The notes under the pieces: generated by a model
What the model saw: the letters and a program-made list of their open reading frames with translations, nothing else
The model's database searches: none
Told to the model about the DNA's origin: nothing
Source: Paenibacillus sp. MMS20-IR301
Lineage (GTDB): Bacteria > Bacillota > Bacilli > Paenibacillales > Paenibacillaceae
NCBI RefSeq assembly: GCF_032302195.1
Contig: NZ_CP135275.1
Coordinates: forward strand, 1,550,001-1,614,000
Length of the DNA: 64,000 bases
Reading direction: 5' to 3'
Position numbers and translations under genes: made by a program
Shown: positions 26,347 through 35,412 of the stretch, piece after piece
Layout of the letters: each line of letters begins with the position of its first letter
How positions within the stretch are numbered: the first letter of the stretch is position 1

Positions 26347-28347
26347 CTATTCCTCGAGCTTAAAGCGCTCAATCTTATGCTGCAGATCTCCGGCCATTTT
26401 GGACAGCTCTGTCGATGAGGCAGAGATCTCCTCCATCGAAGCCAGCTGCTGCTCAGTAGCTGCTGTAACACTCTGGAAGGCATCAGAGGTTGAGCGTGAT
26501 ATACCGGAGATCTCATGGACGGAAGCGGCAACCTCCTGCGCTCCGGCGGACATCTCCTCGGTAATCGCCGAGATATCATGAAGCTGGCTGTTAATTTTGG
26601 CGGTGGAATGCTCAATGCTGATAAAGGCTTCTTTGGCTTCGGCGGTGACCTGAATGCCCAGCTCTACATCGGCAGCGACTGTATGGCGGACAGCTTCATA
26701 GGTCTGATCAATTAATCCGGTCATTTGAAGCAGGGTAGCCTGGATATCCCCGGCTGTGTTTTTTGATTGATCTGCAAGCTTGCGTACTTCTGTAGCCACT
26801 ACGGCAAAGCCCCGGCCATGCTCTCCGGCCCGTGCAGCTTCAATCCCGGCATTCAGTGACAGCAGGTTGGTCTGTACAGCAATGGCCGTAATCGCGCTGC
26901 TCATGGCAGACACCTCTGAGTTCAGTCCGTTCAGCTGCCCGATCAGCTCTGAGGAATGATGGGTGGAGCTGCGGATGGCATCCATTTGCCGGCTGACCTG
27001 CTCCATTTTCTGGCTGCCGCTGAGCACATTAGCTTCCGTATCTGCTGAAGAATCTACGATGGTCGCTGCAGCTTCCGCAATTTTTTGAATACCGGAGGAC
27101 ATTTCCTCCATCGCCCGGGAAGTTTCAGCCATCGCCGATGTCTGGGTTTCAGCGCCAACGGAAGAATCCTGCACCAGCTCAGCGACATAGGCGGTAGCCT
27201 TGGCATTCTCTTCAGTCGTGGCTGTAAGCTGTTGGCTCGATGAAGCAAGCTGTGTTGAAGTGTCTGATATATCAGCTACGATACTGCGCAGTGAGCCGAC
27301 CATCAGATTATAATTCTCGGCCAGTTGTCCGATTTCATCGATCCGGTCGATGTGAATCTGCTCGTTCAGGTATCCCTCACTTACCCGGCGGGCAGAATTG
27401 TTCAGGCTGCGGATCGGCTTCGTAATCGAGCGGATAATCAGGTACATCAGAAGCATTGTAATAACCAGAGCTGCACCAAGTACCATCAGGCCTGTATAAA
27501 TAATCGGCATAGAGGCTTCTTTGAACTCATCGGTAGGCACTACACCTACAACTGTGAAGCCGGTGTTCCGGTCGGTAGTATAATAGCCGCGCATATCTTT
27601 ACCTGTATCCGGGTTCTGATAGGCCAGATCCCCGCTGCCGCTTCCCAGCATTTTAATTACATAGTCTGCCACATCTTCACCGGCGGCTTTCACCGGGTGG
27701 GCAACGAATTTGTGATTGCCGTCAACAATGTAAAAGTAACCTGTTTTGCCGGGAGTAACTTTGTTGATCTGCTCACTCATGGTTTTGAGATTCAGCGAGG
27801 TGGTGATGACACCTTTGCCGTCTTGCAGTGTTTTGGAAATATAGAGCGTGTAGTTGCCGGTGGTCACAGAGATGAGCGGATTGATAATAGTGACTTTTCC
27901 GGGATTCAGCAAGGATGCCTTGTACCAGTCACGGACACGCGGGTCGAAATCCTGCTTACCGGGATCAGGTGCCTTCATCCAGGCTCCTTGTTCGTTGCCG
28001 ACTGAGAGAATCTCAAGCTCCGGATGATTTTTCATGAATAGCTCGATCAATGCGCGGGTTTGCGGGGACTGGGCATCAACGTCTGCAGCATTGATCTGCT
28101 GGCTCAGCAAATCGACATTGCGCATTGCCGCAGAAACATACTCGTCAATTGTGCTCGCGACGAGATCCACGCTTGCGTGTGTTGCATCCTGCATAGTAAT
28201 TTCAAGTTGTTTGCTTGCACTGAAATACGAGAAATAGCTGACAAGGAGGACCGGGATCACCAGCATGACTCCAAAGAGCAGCATCATTTTTCTTTGCAGC
28301 GAGCGTGAGGTGATAGTCTGGATAATACGTTTGATAGGCTTGATCAT
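26347..28347 (-). CDS. Methyl-accepting chemotaxis protein with Cache sensor
   Basis: Transmembrane chemoreceptor, 666 residues. A short cytoplasmic N-terminus is followed by TM1 (about 21-42), an extracellular double-Cache domain (about 45-280, with [13 protein letters not shown] and [10 protein letters not shown]), TM2 (about 283-308), a HAMP domain ([20 protein letters not shown]), and a long coiled-coil signalling domain with the hairpin tip [29 protein letters not shown] shortened here as [18 protein letters not shown]. No pentapeptide tether for CheR is at the C-terminus (ERFKLEE). Ligand unknown; Cache domains often bind amino or organic acids. Single gene. Confidence 0.93.
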   Translation of the reverse strand: MIKPIKRIIQTITSRSLQRKMMLLFGVMLVIPVLLVSYFSYFSASKQLEITMQDATHASVDLVASTIDEYVSAAMRNVDLLSQQINAADVDAQSPQTRALIELFMKNHPELEILSVGNEQGAWMKAPDPGKQDFDPRVRDWYKASLLNPGKVTIINPLISVTTGNYTLYISKTLQDGKGVITTSLNLKTMSEQINKVTPGKTGYFYIVDGNHKFVAHPVKAAGEDVADYVIKMLGSGSGDLAYQNPDTGKDMRGYYTTDRNTGFTVVGVVPTDEFKEASMPIIYTGLMVLGAALVITMLLMYLIIRSITKPIRSLNNSARRVSEGYLNEQIHIDRIDEIGQLAENYNLMVGSLRSIVADISDTSTQLASSSQQLTATTEENAKATAYVAELVQDSSVGAETQTSAMAETSRAMEEMSSGIQKIAEAAATIVDSSADTEANVLSGSQKMEQVSRQMDAIRSSTHHSSELIGQLNGLNSEVSAMSSAITAIAVQTNLLSLNAGIEAARAGEHGRGFAVVATEVRKLADQSKNTAGDIQATLLQMTGLIDQTYEAVRHTVAADVELGIQVTAEAKEAFISIEHSTAKINSQLHDISAITEEMSAGAQEVAASVHEISGISRSTSDAFQSVTAATEQQLASMEEISASSTELSKMAGDLQHKIERFKLEE

Positions 28348-28567
28348 GGATATGGTTCCCCCTCGGATACATGGAAATCGGCTTTATCTGTATCAATTGC
28401 CGATTCTTTGAATTACTCTAATAATATATTCGGTTATTCGACATAATTTTTTCATATCTGTTCTCCGTTCGGGCAAAAAATTAATTGCCCAGGGATAAAT
28501 TTGAGCTGTACAGGATTACATGAGGCCGGATTTTAAATGCAATAAATTGTTATTTTATACAGCTGAC

Positions 28568-28596
28568 TTGACGGGCTGACGGATTTCGGATAGATT
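28568..28596 (+). promoter_or_regulatory. Sigma-A promoter of the proS T-box leader
   Basis: TTGACG (28568-28573), 17 bases, TAGATT (28591-28596). Transcription would start near 28603, just before the first T-box stem. Confidence 0.8.
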
Positions 28597-28619
28597 AAGA
28601 AGCAGATTTATAATGTAAA

Positions 28620-28850
28620 AGCGTTGACCAAGGATCTATGTTTCCGTAACCGCCGGAACAGAGAGGGGATTCACCGGCTGAAAGGTCCCCCGAGAGCGAG
28701 TGAGACCTATCCTGCCTTGGAAGCTGCAGCAGACATTTGCTGACGGACCCGGCCGTTATCCGGATTAGAGGACTGCCTGCTCGTACAGCAGCGGTCGAAA
28801 CAGGGTGGTAACACGACGCATTCGTCCCTGACGGATGCGTCTTTTTGCGT
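28620..28850 (+). ncRNA. T-box riboswitch, proline specific
   Basis: Leader RNA that senses uncharged tRNA-Pro and controls proS. Stem I is closed by CCAAGG (28628-28633) and CCTTGG (28715-28720); the specifier loop on its 3' side contains CCT (28706-28708), a proline codon, in GAGACCTAT. An AGAGAGGGG segment fits the distal stem I. The T-box is AGGGTGGTAACACG, with TGGT (28806-28809) able to pair with the tRNA ACCA end; it departs from the usual GGTACCGCG. The competing terminator is a perfect 12-bp stem at 28815-28841. Confidence 0.93.
28815..28846 (+). terminator. T-box regulated terminator
   Basis: GACGCATTCGTC, loop CCT, GACGGATGCGTC (one G-T pair), then five T residues. Formed when tRNA-Pro is charged; replaced by the antiterminator when it is not. 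Confidence 0.93.
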
Positions 28851-28895
28851 TTGTTAGAGCTGTAATCTAATTCTTGAAGAAAGAAGCTGATCATT

Positions 28896-30599
28896 ATGCG
28901 TCAATCCAATCTATTCTTAACCACCCTCCGCGAAGCGCCGGCCGAAGCGGAAACCATCAGCCACCAGCTGCTGCTGCGGGCCGGCTATATCCGCCAGCTG
29001 GCGGCTGGAGTGTATACATATATGCCGCTCGGGCGGCGGGTGCTGCGCAAGCTGGAGCGGATCGTCCGGGAGGAGATGGACGGAGCAGGTGCGCAGGAGG
29101 TGCTTATGCCTGCGCTGCAGCCGGCAGAGCTGTGGAAGGAATCAGAACGTTACGAGGTATACGGCAAGGAGCTCATGAAGCTGCAGGACCGTCATGAACG
29201 TGAATTTGTGCTGGGACCGACTCATGAAGAGGTAGTGACAGCGCTCGTCAGAGGGGAAATCAGCTCCTACCGCAGGCTTCCGCTTACGGTGTATCAGATT
29301 CAGTCCAAATTCCGCGATGAGCGCCGTCCGCGTTCGGGGCTGCTGCGCGGCCGGGAGTTTCTCATGAAGGATGCCTATTCTTTTGACACCGGCTGGGAAG
29401 GGCTGGATCTGGCTTATGAGCAGATGTATCAGGCCTATGGACGGATATTCGAGCGCTGCGGACTGAAATACCGGGCGGTGCAGGCAAATGCCGGAGCCAT
29501 CGGAGGCAAAGGACAGAACCATGAATTTATGGCTTTATCGGAGATTGGTGAAGATACGGTGGCTGTATGCACCAGTTGTGACTATGCCGCTAATCTGGAG
29601 CAGGCGGAGGTGCGCGGGAAGTCTGTAACACCAAAGCGTGATTTCAGCGGAAATGCTGTCCCGGTTAAATTCCATACGCCTAACCAGAAGACTATTCAGC
29701 AGCTGGAACAGGAAAGCGGGATCAAGCCGCAGGAGATTATTAAGACATTGATCTATACTAATGGCAATACTGTCTTCGCCGTATTGGTCCGGGGAGATCA
29801 TGAGGTGAATGAGCTGAAGGTGCAGAAATATATGGGCGGCGGTGAAATCACACTGGCGGAATATGAACTCGTGCAGCAGGCGGCCGGGGTGGAGAGCGGT
29901 TACGTCGGCCCTGCCGGCTTGTCGCTAACTGTGCTTGTTGACCAAGCTGTTGCCGGGATGGCTGAAGGTATTACGGGTGCCGGGGAGAAGGATTACCATC
30001 TGCGCGGAGTTATACCCGGCCGTGATTTCCCGCTGGAGAATGTTGGTGATTTCCGCAACGCCGCAGCCGGTGATGCTTGTCCGGAGTGCGGGAGCGGTCA
30101 GCTTGAGTTCCACCAGGGAATCGAGGTAGGACATGTATTCAAGCTGGGAACCGTGTACAGCGAGAAGCTCGGGGCGAACTTCCTGGATACTGCGGGCCGG
30201 AGCCAGCCTATGGTAATGGGATGTTACGGCATCGGCATATCGCGTCTGCTGTCGTCAGTGGCAGAGCAGAACCATGATGATGAGGGGCTGATCTGGCCAT
30301 CCTCTATAGCACCGTTCGCAGTCCATATTCTGCTGATGTCCGCCAAGGATGAAGCTCAGCGCGAAGCTGCTGAAGCGTTGTATATACAGCTTACTTCCTT
30401 CGGGATTGAGACCCTGCTGGATGACCGGGATGAGCGCGCGGGCGTGAAGTTCAAGGATGCGGGACTGATTGGTATCCCAGTAGCGCTGGTTGTAGGTAAA
30501 GGGTCAGCGGAGGGCAAGCTTGAATATATGGACCGCAGAGCGGGAACCAAAGAAGTGATTGATATAGAAGAAGCGGTGGCAAGAGTGCGCGGAATTTAA
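28896..30599 (+). CDS. proS: Prolyl-tRNA synthetase (bacterial type, with editing domain)
   Basis: Charges tRNA-Pro. The 567-residue protein is the long bacterial form: class II motif 1 near GYIRQLAAGVYTYMPLG, motif 2 QIQSKFRDERRPRSGLLRGREF shown by FRDERRPRSGLLRGREF, an inserted editing domain (about residues 225-400, VRGDHEVNELK, GAGEKDYHLRG), motif 3 MGCYGIGISRLL, and an anticodon-binding domain at the end. The gene follows its T-box leader by 46 bases. No neighbouring gene shares its transcript with certainty. Confidence 0.97.
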   Translation: MRQSNLFLTTLREAPAEAETISHQLLLRAGYIRQLAAGVYTYMPLGRRVLRKLERIVREEMDGAGAQEVLMPALQPAELWKESERYEVYGKELMKLQDRHEREFVLGPTHEEVVTALVRGEISSYRRLPLTVYQIQSKFRDERRPRSGLLRGREFLMKDAYSFDTGWEGLDLAYEQMYQAYGRIFERCGLKYRAVQANAGAIGGKGQNHEFMALSEIGEDTVAVCTSCDYAANLEQAEVRGKSVTPKRDFSGNAVPVKFHTPNQKTIQQLEQESGIKPQEIIKTLIYTNGNTVFAVLVRGDHEVNELKVQKYMGGGEITLAEYELVQQAAGVESGYVGPAGLSLTVLVDQAVAGMAEGITGAGEKDYHLRGVIPGRDFPLENVGDFRNAAAGDACPECGSGQLEFHQGIEVGHVFKLGTVYSEKLGANFLDTAGRSQPMVMGCYGIGISRLLSSVAEQNHDDEGLIWPSSIAPFAVHILLMSAKDEAQREAAEALYIQLTSFGIETLLDDRDERAGVKFKDAGLIGIPVALVVGKGSAEGKLEYMDRRAGTKEVIDIEEAVARVRGI

Positions 30600-30661
30600 C
30601 AAGCCGCTGAAGTGAAGCCGCAATTATCCGCTGCTATGAACCCGGTCTTCAAGTCAATACG

Positions 30662-30689
30662 TTAAAAAGTGGTGAAGAAATGTTATAAT
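30662..30689 (+). promoter_or_regulatory. Extended -10 promoter for topB
   Basis: TTAAAA, 16 bases, TG-T-TATAAT (30681-30689), 49 bases before the TTG start of topB. Confidence 0.65.
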
Positions 30690-30738
30690 AGGCTACTAGA
30701 CGTATTTTGGAAGAACCATGGGTAAGGAGCGATTATTT

Positions 30739-33006
30739 TTGAAGACACTTATTATTGCGGAGAAACCGGACATGGGGCGGAATATCGCCGCCGCAATAGA
30801 ACCGAAGGCCAAAAATCACCGTTCCTATCTGGAAGGGGAGCAGTATATCATTACCTGGGCGATCGGGCATCTCATTGGCCTGGCTGAGCCTGAAGCTTAC
30901 GACAGCAAATATAAAAGATGGAACATTAATGATCTGCCGATCATCCCGGATCAGTTCAAGCTGGTGCCGAATGCGCGGACACTCGATCAGCTGAAGGTGA
31001 TTGGCGAGCTTGCGAAACGCAGCGATCTGCTGGTTAATTCCTGTGACGCCGGGCGTGAAGGCCAGCATATTTTCTCACTGATTCAGCGTCATTTGCAGCT
31101 GAGCCAGCCGGTCAAGCGGCTGTGGATCTCGGACCTGACCCCGGAAACGATCCGCAAAGGCTTCCAGGAGCTGAAGGACGGCTCGGAATACGAGAATCTC
31201 ACCAAGGCGGCCAAGGCCCGCAGTGAAGCGGACTGGCTGATCGGGATGAACGGGTCGCGCGCTTTTACAACAAAGCATAATGTCCTGCTCTCAGTGGGCC
31301 GGGTACAGACGCCGGTGCTCGCCCTGATTTATGACCGCCAGAAGACGATTGAAGCCTTCTCCTCGCTGAAGTTTTTTGAGGTGGAAGGGCATTTCACCCA
31401 GAATGAGCTGATGTATAAGGGAATGTGGCAGGGAGAACGTTTAACGGACGGTGCCAAGGCGGAAGCACTGGCTGCCAAGATAAAGGGTAAACCGGCCAGA
31501 ATCGAATCTTATGAGGTTAAAGAAACGAAGGAGTATCCGAACAAGCTGTACGATTTAACGCTGCTGCAGCGTGAAGCGAACGGGAAATATGCTTTTTCAG
31601 CCAAAAAAACGCTCGATATCGCCCAGGCGCTGTATGAAAAGCATAAGGTGATCTCCTACCCGCGGACGAACTCCAACTATGTGACGGAGCAGAATATTCC
31701 GGAGATGCACAAGACGCTCTCGGCGCTCCAGGGGACACAGTTTGATGAGTGGGTGAAGGGGGCGAACCGCAATCTGGTTCACAAGGGCAACAAGTTCATC
31801 TGTAACCCTTCCAAGGTTGAGGATCACCATGCCATTCTGCCGACGAACCGTAAAGCCTCCGGGCTCAGTGCTGACGAAGCCAAGCTGTATGACCTGATCG
31901 TCCGGCGGTTCCTCTCCCAGTTCTATCCGGCAGCAGAGTACAAATTGCATACCGTGATCACCGTAGTAGAGGATGAGAAGTTCAAAACTACGGTCAAGGA
32001 GCTGCTAAGCCTGGGCTGGAAGGTGATCTATGCCGACCAGAAGAAGGACAAGCTGAAGCCTGCTAAAGGCAAGGGCAAGGAGGAAGAGGAGGACGAGGAG
32101 GTTGAAGTAAATGAGCCGTTCTCGGTCTCTAAGGATGATGATGTGGTCTGCAGCGATGCCATCGTGAAGGAGAAGGACACCCAGCCGCCAAAAGCTTACA
32201 CGGAAGGCACGTTATTGAAGGCGATGGAGAGCGCGGGCAAACAGATTGAGGACGAAGAGCTGCGGGATGCCATGAAGGATTCGGGGCTCGGCACACCGGC
32301 GACCCGGGCGGCGACGATTGAGCGGCTGAAGAATGTCGGTTATGTAGAGATGCAGGGTAAAAAAATTGCCATTACCCAAAAAGGGCGGACCGCCATTGAG
32401 CTGATCCGCGGAGCAGGTGTGGAGCTGCTGACCTCCCCGGAAATGACCGGACAGTGGGAGCGCCGCCTGAATGAAATTGCCCGCGGTACAGCGGAAGACG
32501 GGCAGTTCATGAACAATGTCAAACGCTTCGCCTCCATGATTGTGGACAAGGTCCGGGTGCAGTCCCGGGCGGATAAAACCTCCTTCGAAGGGGAGACTCC
32601 TGCGCTAAATACGGGGGCCAAAGGCCGCAGTACGGGCGGGGCAGCCCGCAAAGCGGAGGGCAAGGAGAGCAAGCCGGCAGCGCCAAGGAAGCGCAGTATG
32701 GCGGCGGCAGCAGCTGCGAAGCCAGCGGATTCCGGTCCGAAGGTAATCGGCAGCTGCCCGCGCCCCGGCTGCGGCGGCATGATCTTCATGGGCCGCAAAG
32801 GATACGGATGCTCCCATTACAAGGAAGGGTGTAAATTCGTCATCTGGAAGGAAACCCACGGGCGTACGCTGACCGACTCCCAGGTGAAGGCGCTGATTGA
32901 GAAAGGGCGGACCGGCAAGCTGAAGCTGGCTGCTGAAGACGGAACAGCGCTTGAAGGCAAGCTGGTGCTGATGAATACGGATACCGGCCAGCTGGGTGTG
33001 GAGTAA
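30739..33006 (+). CDS. topB: DNA topoisomerase III
   Basis: Type IA topoisomerase that decatenates and relaxes DNA through a 5'-phosphotyrosine link. With TTG 30739 (AAGGAG nine bases upstream) the protein has 755 residues. The TOPRIM domain starts KTLIIAEKPDMGR and has the acidic SCDAGREGQ; active Tyr307 is in VISYPRTNSNY. GLGTPATRA and GTLLKAMESAG are family motifs. An acidic patch (KGKEEEEDEEVEV) interrupts the core. The C-terminus has an Ala/Lys-rich linker and one four-cysteine zinc ribbon (CPRPGCGG, CSHYKEGC). An ATG at 30718 is in frame, but its ribosome site is worse. Confidence 0.94.
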   Translation: MKTLIIAEKPDMGRNIAAAIEPKAKNHRSYLEGEQYIITWAIGHLIGLAEPEAYDSKYKRWNINDLPIIPDQFKLVPNARTLDQLKVIGELAKRSDLLVNSCDAGREGQHIFSLIQRHLQLSQPVKRLWISDLTPETIRKGFQELKDGSEYENLTKAAKARSEADWLIGMNGSRAFTTKHNVLLSVGRVQTPVLALIYDRQKTIEAFSSLKFFEVEGHFTQNELMYKGMWQGERLTDGAKAEALAAKIKGKPARIESYEVKETKEYPNKLYDLTLLQREANGKYAFSAKKTLDIAQALYEKHKVISYPRTNSNYVTEQNIPEMHKTLSALQGTQFDEWVKGANRNLVHKGNKFICNPSKVEDHHAILPTNRKASGLSADEAKLYDLIVRRFLSQFYPAAEYKLHTVITVVEDEKFKTTVKELLSLGWKVIYADQKKDKLKPAKGKGKEEEEDEEVEVNEPFSVSKDDDVVCSDAIVKEKDTQPPKAYTEGTLLKAMESAGKQIEDEELRDAMKDSGLGTPATRAATIERLKNVGYVEMQGKKIAITQKGRTAIELIRGAGVELLTSPEMTGQWERRLNEIARGTAEDGQFMNNVKRFASMIVDKVRVQSRADKTSFEGETPALNTGAKGRSTGGAARKAEGKESKPAAPRKRSMAAAAAAKPADSGPKVIGSCPRPGCGGMIFMGRKGYGCSHYKEGCKFVIWKETHGRTLTDSQVKALIEKGRTGKLKLAAEDGTALEGKLVLMNTDTGQLGVE

Positions 33007-33187
33007 AGATATCTGTTTTCGGGCATTAGCATAAACATGTTGGAAGACAGAATGACACACATGCTGCGGCTCCCGGCGGACGGCCTGAGAAATAATTGAA
33101 CCGCAGCAATAGTAAGGGGCTGTCCCAAAAGTAGTCTTTCTACGAGTAGAGACAAATCCTTCTCATTTTTAAAACCGCAAAAAGGTC

Positions 33188-33238
33188 AAAAGAGCAGCCA
33201 TTCTCCCGTCATTGGAGAAAGGTTGCTCTTTGTTTTTG
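33188..33238 (+). terminator. Terminator-like hairpin in the IS remnant
   Basis: AAAGAGCAGCC (33189-33199) with GGTTGCTCTTT (33221-33231), inner TTCTCC/GGAGAA, then GTTTTT. It may stop topB transcription. Confidence 0.7.
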
Positions 33239-33667
33239 GTCATTTGCAGCTTGCTTCAATAAATTGTGGGCAAGCGAAAGCCAACCGACCTGGGACGTCA
33301 CTTTTTCCATGCCGCGAAGCAGAAAGCGCCGGAAGCCCCGGTTATTCTTCAGTTGTCCGAATACACTTTCCGGTTCCGTCATTCGGCGTACGGCCAGGGC
33401 ATAGCCTTCCTCACTTCGCAGGATATCCCGAGCCTGCTTCTGGTACAGCAGCCTCTCCAGACTGACAACCACTTCCCGATTTCCTGCAGCCTTGGTGCAG
33501 CGTTCCTTTAGCGGACAGCCTTCGCAGCTAAAACAGTGGAGAGGACGGGCTGATTGTGGAAAAGCGGTAGCGGTCGCCTTGGTCTCCGGATTTTCACCGC
33601 TAAGGGGAATCAAAAAAATCTGGAGAGCACAGCGACCCAAACAACGGTCCGTTCTCGGAGCGTCCAC
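33209..33667 (-). pseudogene. Transposase C-terminal fragment, IS1182 family
   Basis: A 152-codon fragment that retains only the end of a DDE transposase of roughly 450-500 residues. Recognisable parts are CEGCPLKERCTKAAGNREV, RDILRSEEGYALAVRRM, EPESVFGQLKNNRGFRRFL and VGWLSLAHNLLKQAA, the standard end of IS1182-type enzymes, with the natural stop codon kept. Its first 30 or so residues look unlike the family, and the catalytic core upstream is missing. Not functional. Confidence 0.85.
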
Positions 33668-33698
33668 TTAAGTGCTCACGTTGATCCTACTCCAAAAT

Positions 33699-33748
33699 AA
33701 AGAGCTGTCCCAAGCAGCCATTTCATGGCTTTTGGGACAGCTCCTTTT
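33699..33748 (-). terminator. Terminator of the BdbD-like gene, built from IS-like sequence
   Basis: GAGCTGTCCCAA (33702-33713) pairs with TTGGGACAGCTC (33732-33743), with inner GCCAT/ATGGC; on the minus strand it is followed by TTTATTTT. One arm is part of the IS end. Confidence 0.75.
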
Positions 33749-33770
33749 AGATTATTATACCGGACAAAGA

Positions 33771-34505
33771 TTACTTGGCTTCCGCCAGACCGGCTTCAAT
33801 CGCAGCAGCTAAGCCTTCATAAGAGGAGTCCGGCAGCAGAACACCGTTCACCATGAACTTGGGTGTGCCGTTTACGCCGTAAGCCCCGGCAATTTTGAAG
33901 TCCTCTTTGACATCGTACATGTAGGTGTGGTTCTTGATATCCTGCTCAAACTGGGCATAATCAAGGCCTTCAATATTGTCTTTGACAAACTTCAGGATGA
34001 ACTTCTGGGTAGCCCAAATCTTGCCCTCATCCCCTTGATTCTCATACAGCTTGTGCACATATTCCCAGAACTTCTCGTTGCTCTGCTTATAGATGGCTTC
34101 TCCAGCACTTGCGGCAAGATAGGAGTCGCGGTCAATAAAGGCAAAGTTCATGAAATAGAACTGGACCTTTCCGGTGTCCACATAGTCCTTGATGAAGGTA
34201 TCCAGATAGGATGCTGTCCATTTCTTACAGGCCGGGCATTTGAAGTCGGCAAATTCAATGACCTTCACCTTGGCATCATCACTGCCCAGATGCGGCTGCT
34301 TCTCATATTTCAGGCCGTCGACGACGAAGGTTCCCTTGACATCCGTGTAATTCGGGAGATTGTCGAGCTCGTCTGTGCCCTCAGAAGTGTTGCCAGTAAG
34401 TAGGAAGACAAGTACGGCAACCAGAATAACGACCACTAGTGCAAGCAGCATAAGGAGCAGATTCTTGTTGCCTTTGGCATTCCTGCCAACCGTTTGTTTA
34501 TTCAT
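33771..34505 (-). CDS. Membrane-anchored DsbA/BdbD-like thiol oxidoreductase
   Basis: Predicted extracytoplasmic disulfide-forming enzyme, 244 residues. After a positive N-terminus there is one membrane anchor (about residues 16-37, LLLMLLALVVVILVAVLVFLL), a spacer, then a DsbA-type thioredoxin fold with an inserted helical domain. The redox site is FADFKCPACKKW, Cys90 and Cys93; the cis-Pro loop is GVNGTPKFMVNG. B. subtilis BdbD is paired with BdbC, a quinone-linked reoxidase; no such gene is adjacent here. Strong ribosome site CAGGAGG. Confidence 0.9.
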   Translation of the reverse strand: MNKQTVGRNAKGNKNLLLMLLALVVVILVAVLVFLLTGNTSEGTDELDNLPNYTDVKGTFVVDGLKYEKQPHLGSDDAKVKVIEFADFKCPACKKWTASYLDTFIKDYVDTGKVQFYFMNFAFIDRDSYLAASAGEAIYKQSNEKFWEYVHKLYENQGDEGKIWATQKFILKFVKDNIEGLDYAQFEQDIKNHTYMYDVKEDFKIAGAYGVNGTPKFMVNGVLLPDSSYEGLAAAIEAGLAEAK

Positions 34506-34612
34506 GAGTGACCTCCTGCACGATATGAAAATCTACTCAAATAGTATAAACATACCCGCAGTCAGCTGCATATGCCATTTGTAACATAACCGTAACAATG
34601 TGAGCCGGGAGC

Positions 34613-35365
34613 TCAGCCGTGATGCTTGCGGAGCGCGGCTGAGCGGATCACCGGAGGAACCTCGCTGATTGCCGAAATCGTCCGTACAGACTGCTGCATT
34701 TCACGCTGAAGCTCGATCAGGTTGTAGAGCCATTCATTGGGCTGCTTCAGATAAATGCTGTTAATGCCGGCAGTCAAGGCCGGAAGCACATCGGTCCGCA
34801 GGGAGTTGCCGATCATCCAGGTGATTTTGCGGTCAAACTTGTAAGAATTCAGAATATCCTCCAGCGACTCCACGTTTTTATGCTGGCGGATATAGATCCG
34901 GTCATCGAAATAAGCGTCGAGCTTCATTTGGGCGATTTTGCGCTGCTGGATGGAATCATCACCGCCGGTATAGAGGTAAAGTGAGTGCCCGTCCTGCTTC
35001 AGCGTGTCCAGTGTCTCCACCATTCCCGGGTAAGCCTCAATCTCCTGATCATATACACTGAGGCCGAGCTTCATCAGCTGCTGTTCCTCATAGGGATCTG
35101 TCTTGCGGGCAAATTTGCTGCTGAAGAACCTGTATGTGGCAATCAAGGATTTCGGGAAATTATCACTGGCCAGTCCGCTTGTGCTGACGGTCTCTACATC
35201 GATTTCAACCTGCTTGGCGCGCAGCTCACTGGTCGTAACGCCGTAGTCACTGAACCAGTCGGACATCAGCTCGAAATAGCGGCCCAGAATGAGGTCAAAA
35301 TATTTGTTGCAATGCACCAGGGTATCATCCAGATCGAAAATAACTTGTTGTGTCAAATATTTCAT
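34613..35365 (-). CDS. HAD-family hydrolase
   Basis: A 250-residue phosphatase-fold protein. Motif I FDLDDTLVHC, motif II YLYTGGDD (Thr), and motif IV MIGNSLRTDVLPAL; a helical cap lies between motifs I and II. Motif IV has Asn-Ser where many HADs have GD. Start ATG 35365 with TAGGAGTGA upstream; an in-frame upstream ATG has no ribosome site. It follows the ArsR-like regulator by 47 bases and is probably co-transcribed with it. Substrate unknown. Confidence 0.85.
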   Translation of the reverse strand: MKYLTQQVIFDLDDTLVHCNKYFDLILGRYFELMSDWFSDYGVTTSELRAKQVEIDVETVSTSGLASDNFPKSLIATYRFFSSKFARKTDPYEEQQLMKLGLSVYDQEIEAYPGMVETLDTLKQDGHSLYLYTGGDDSIQQRKIAQMKLDAYFDDRIYIRQHKNVESLEDILNSYKFDRKITWMIGNSLRTDVLPALTAGINSIYLKQPNEWLYNLIELQREMQQSVRTISAISEVPPVIRSAALRKHHG

Positions 35366-35412
35366 CCTGCTCACTCCTAAAGTTTTGTGAGAATCCATCT
35401 ATGCTCCGCCAA

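Larger units (their letters stand above)
33114..33746. mobile_element. IS1182-type element, internally deleted remnant
   Basis: About 630 bases bounded by 18-base inverted ends: AAGGGGCTGTCCCAAAAG (33114-33131) and CTTTTGGGACAGCTCCTT (33729-33746), matching at 17 of 18 positions. Inside is only the C-terminal end of a transposase on the minus strand. No clear target duplication is visible. It fills the gap between topB and the BdbD-like gene. The family call rests on the transposase and on the CTGTCCCAAAA end. Confidence 0.75.
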
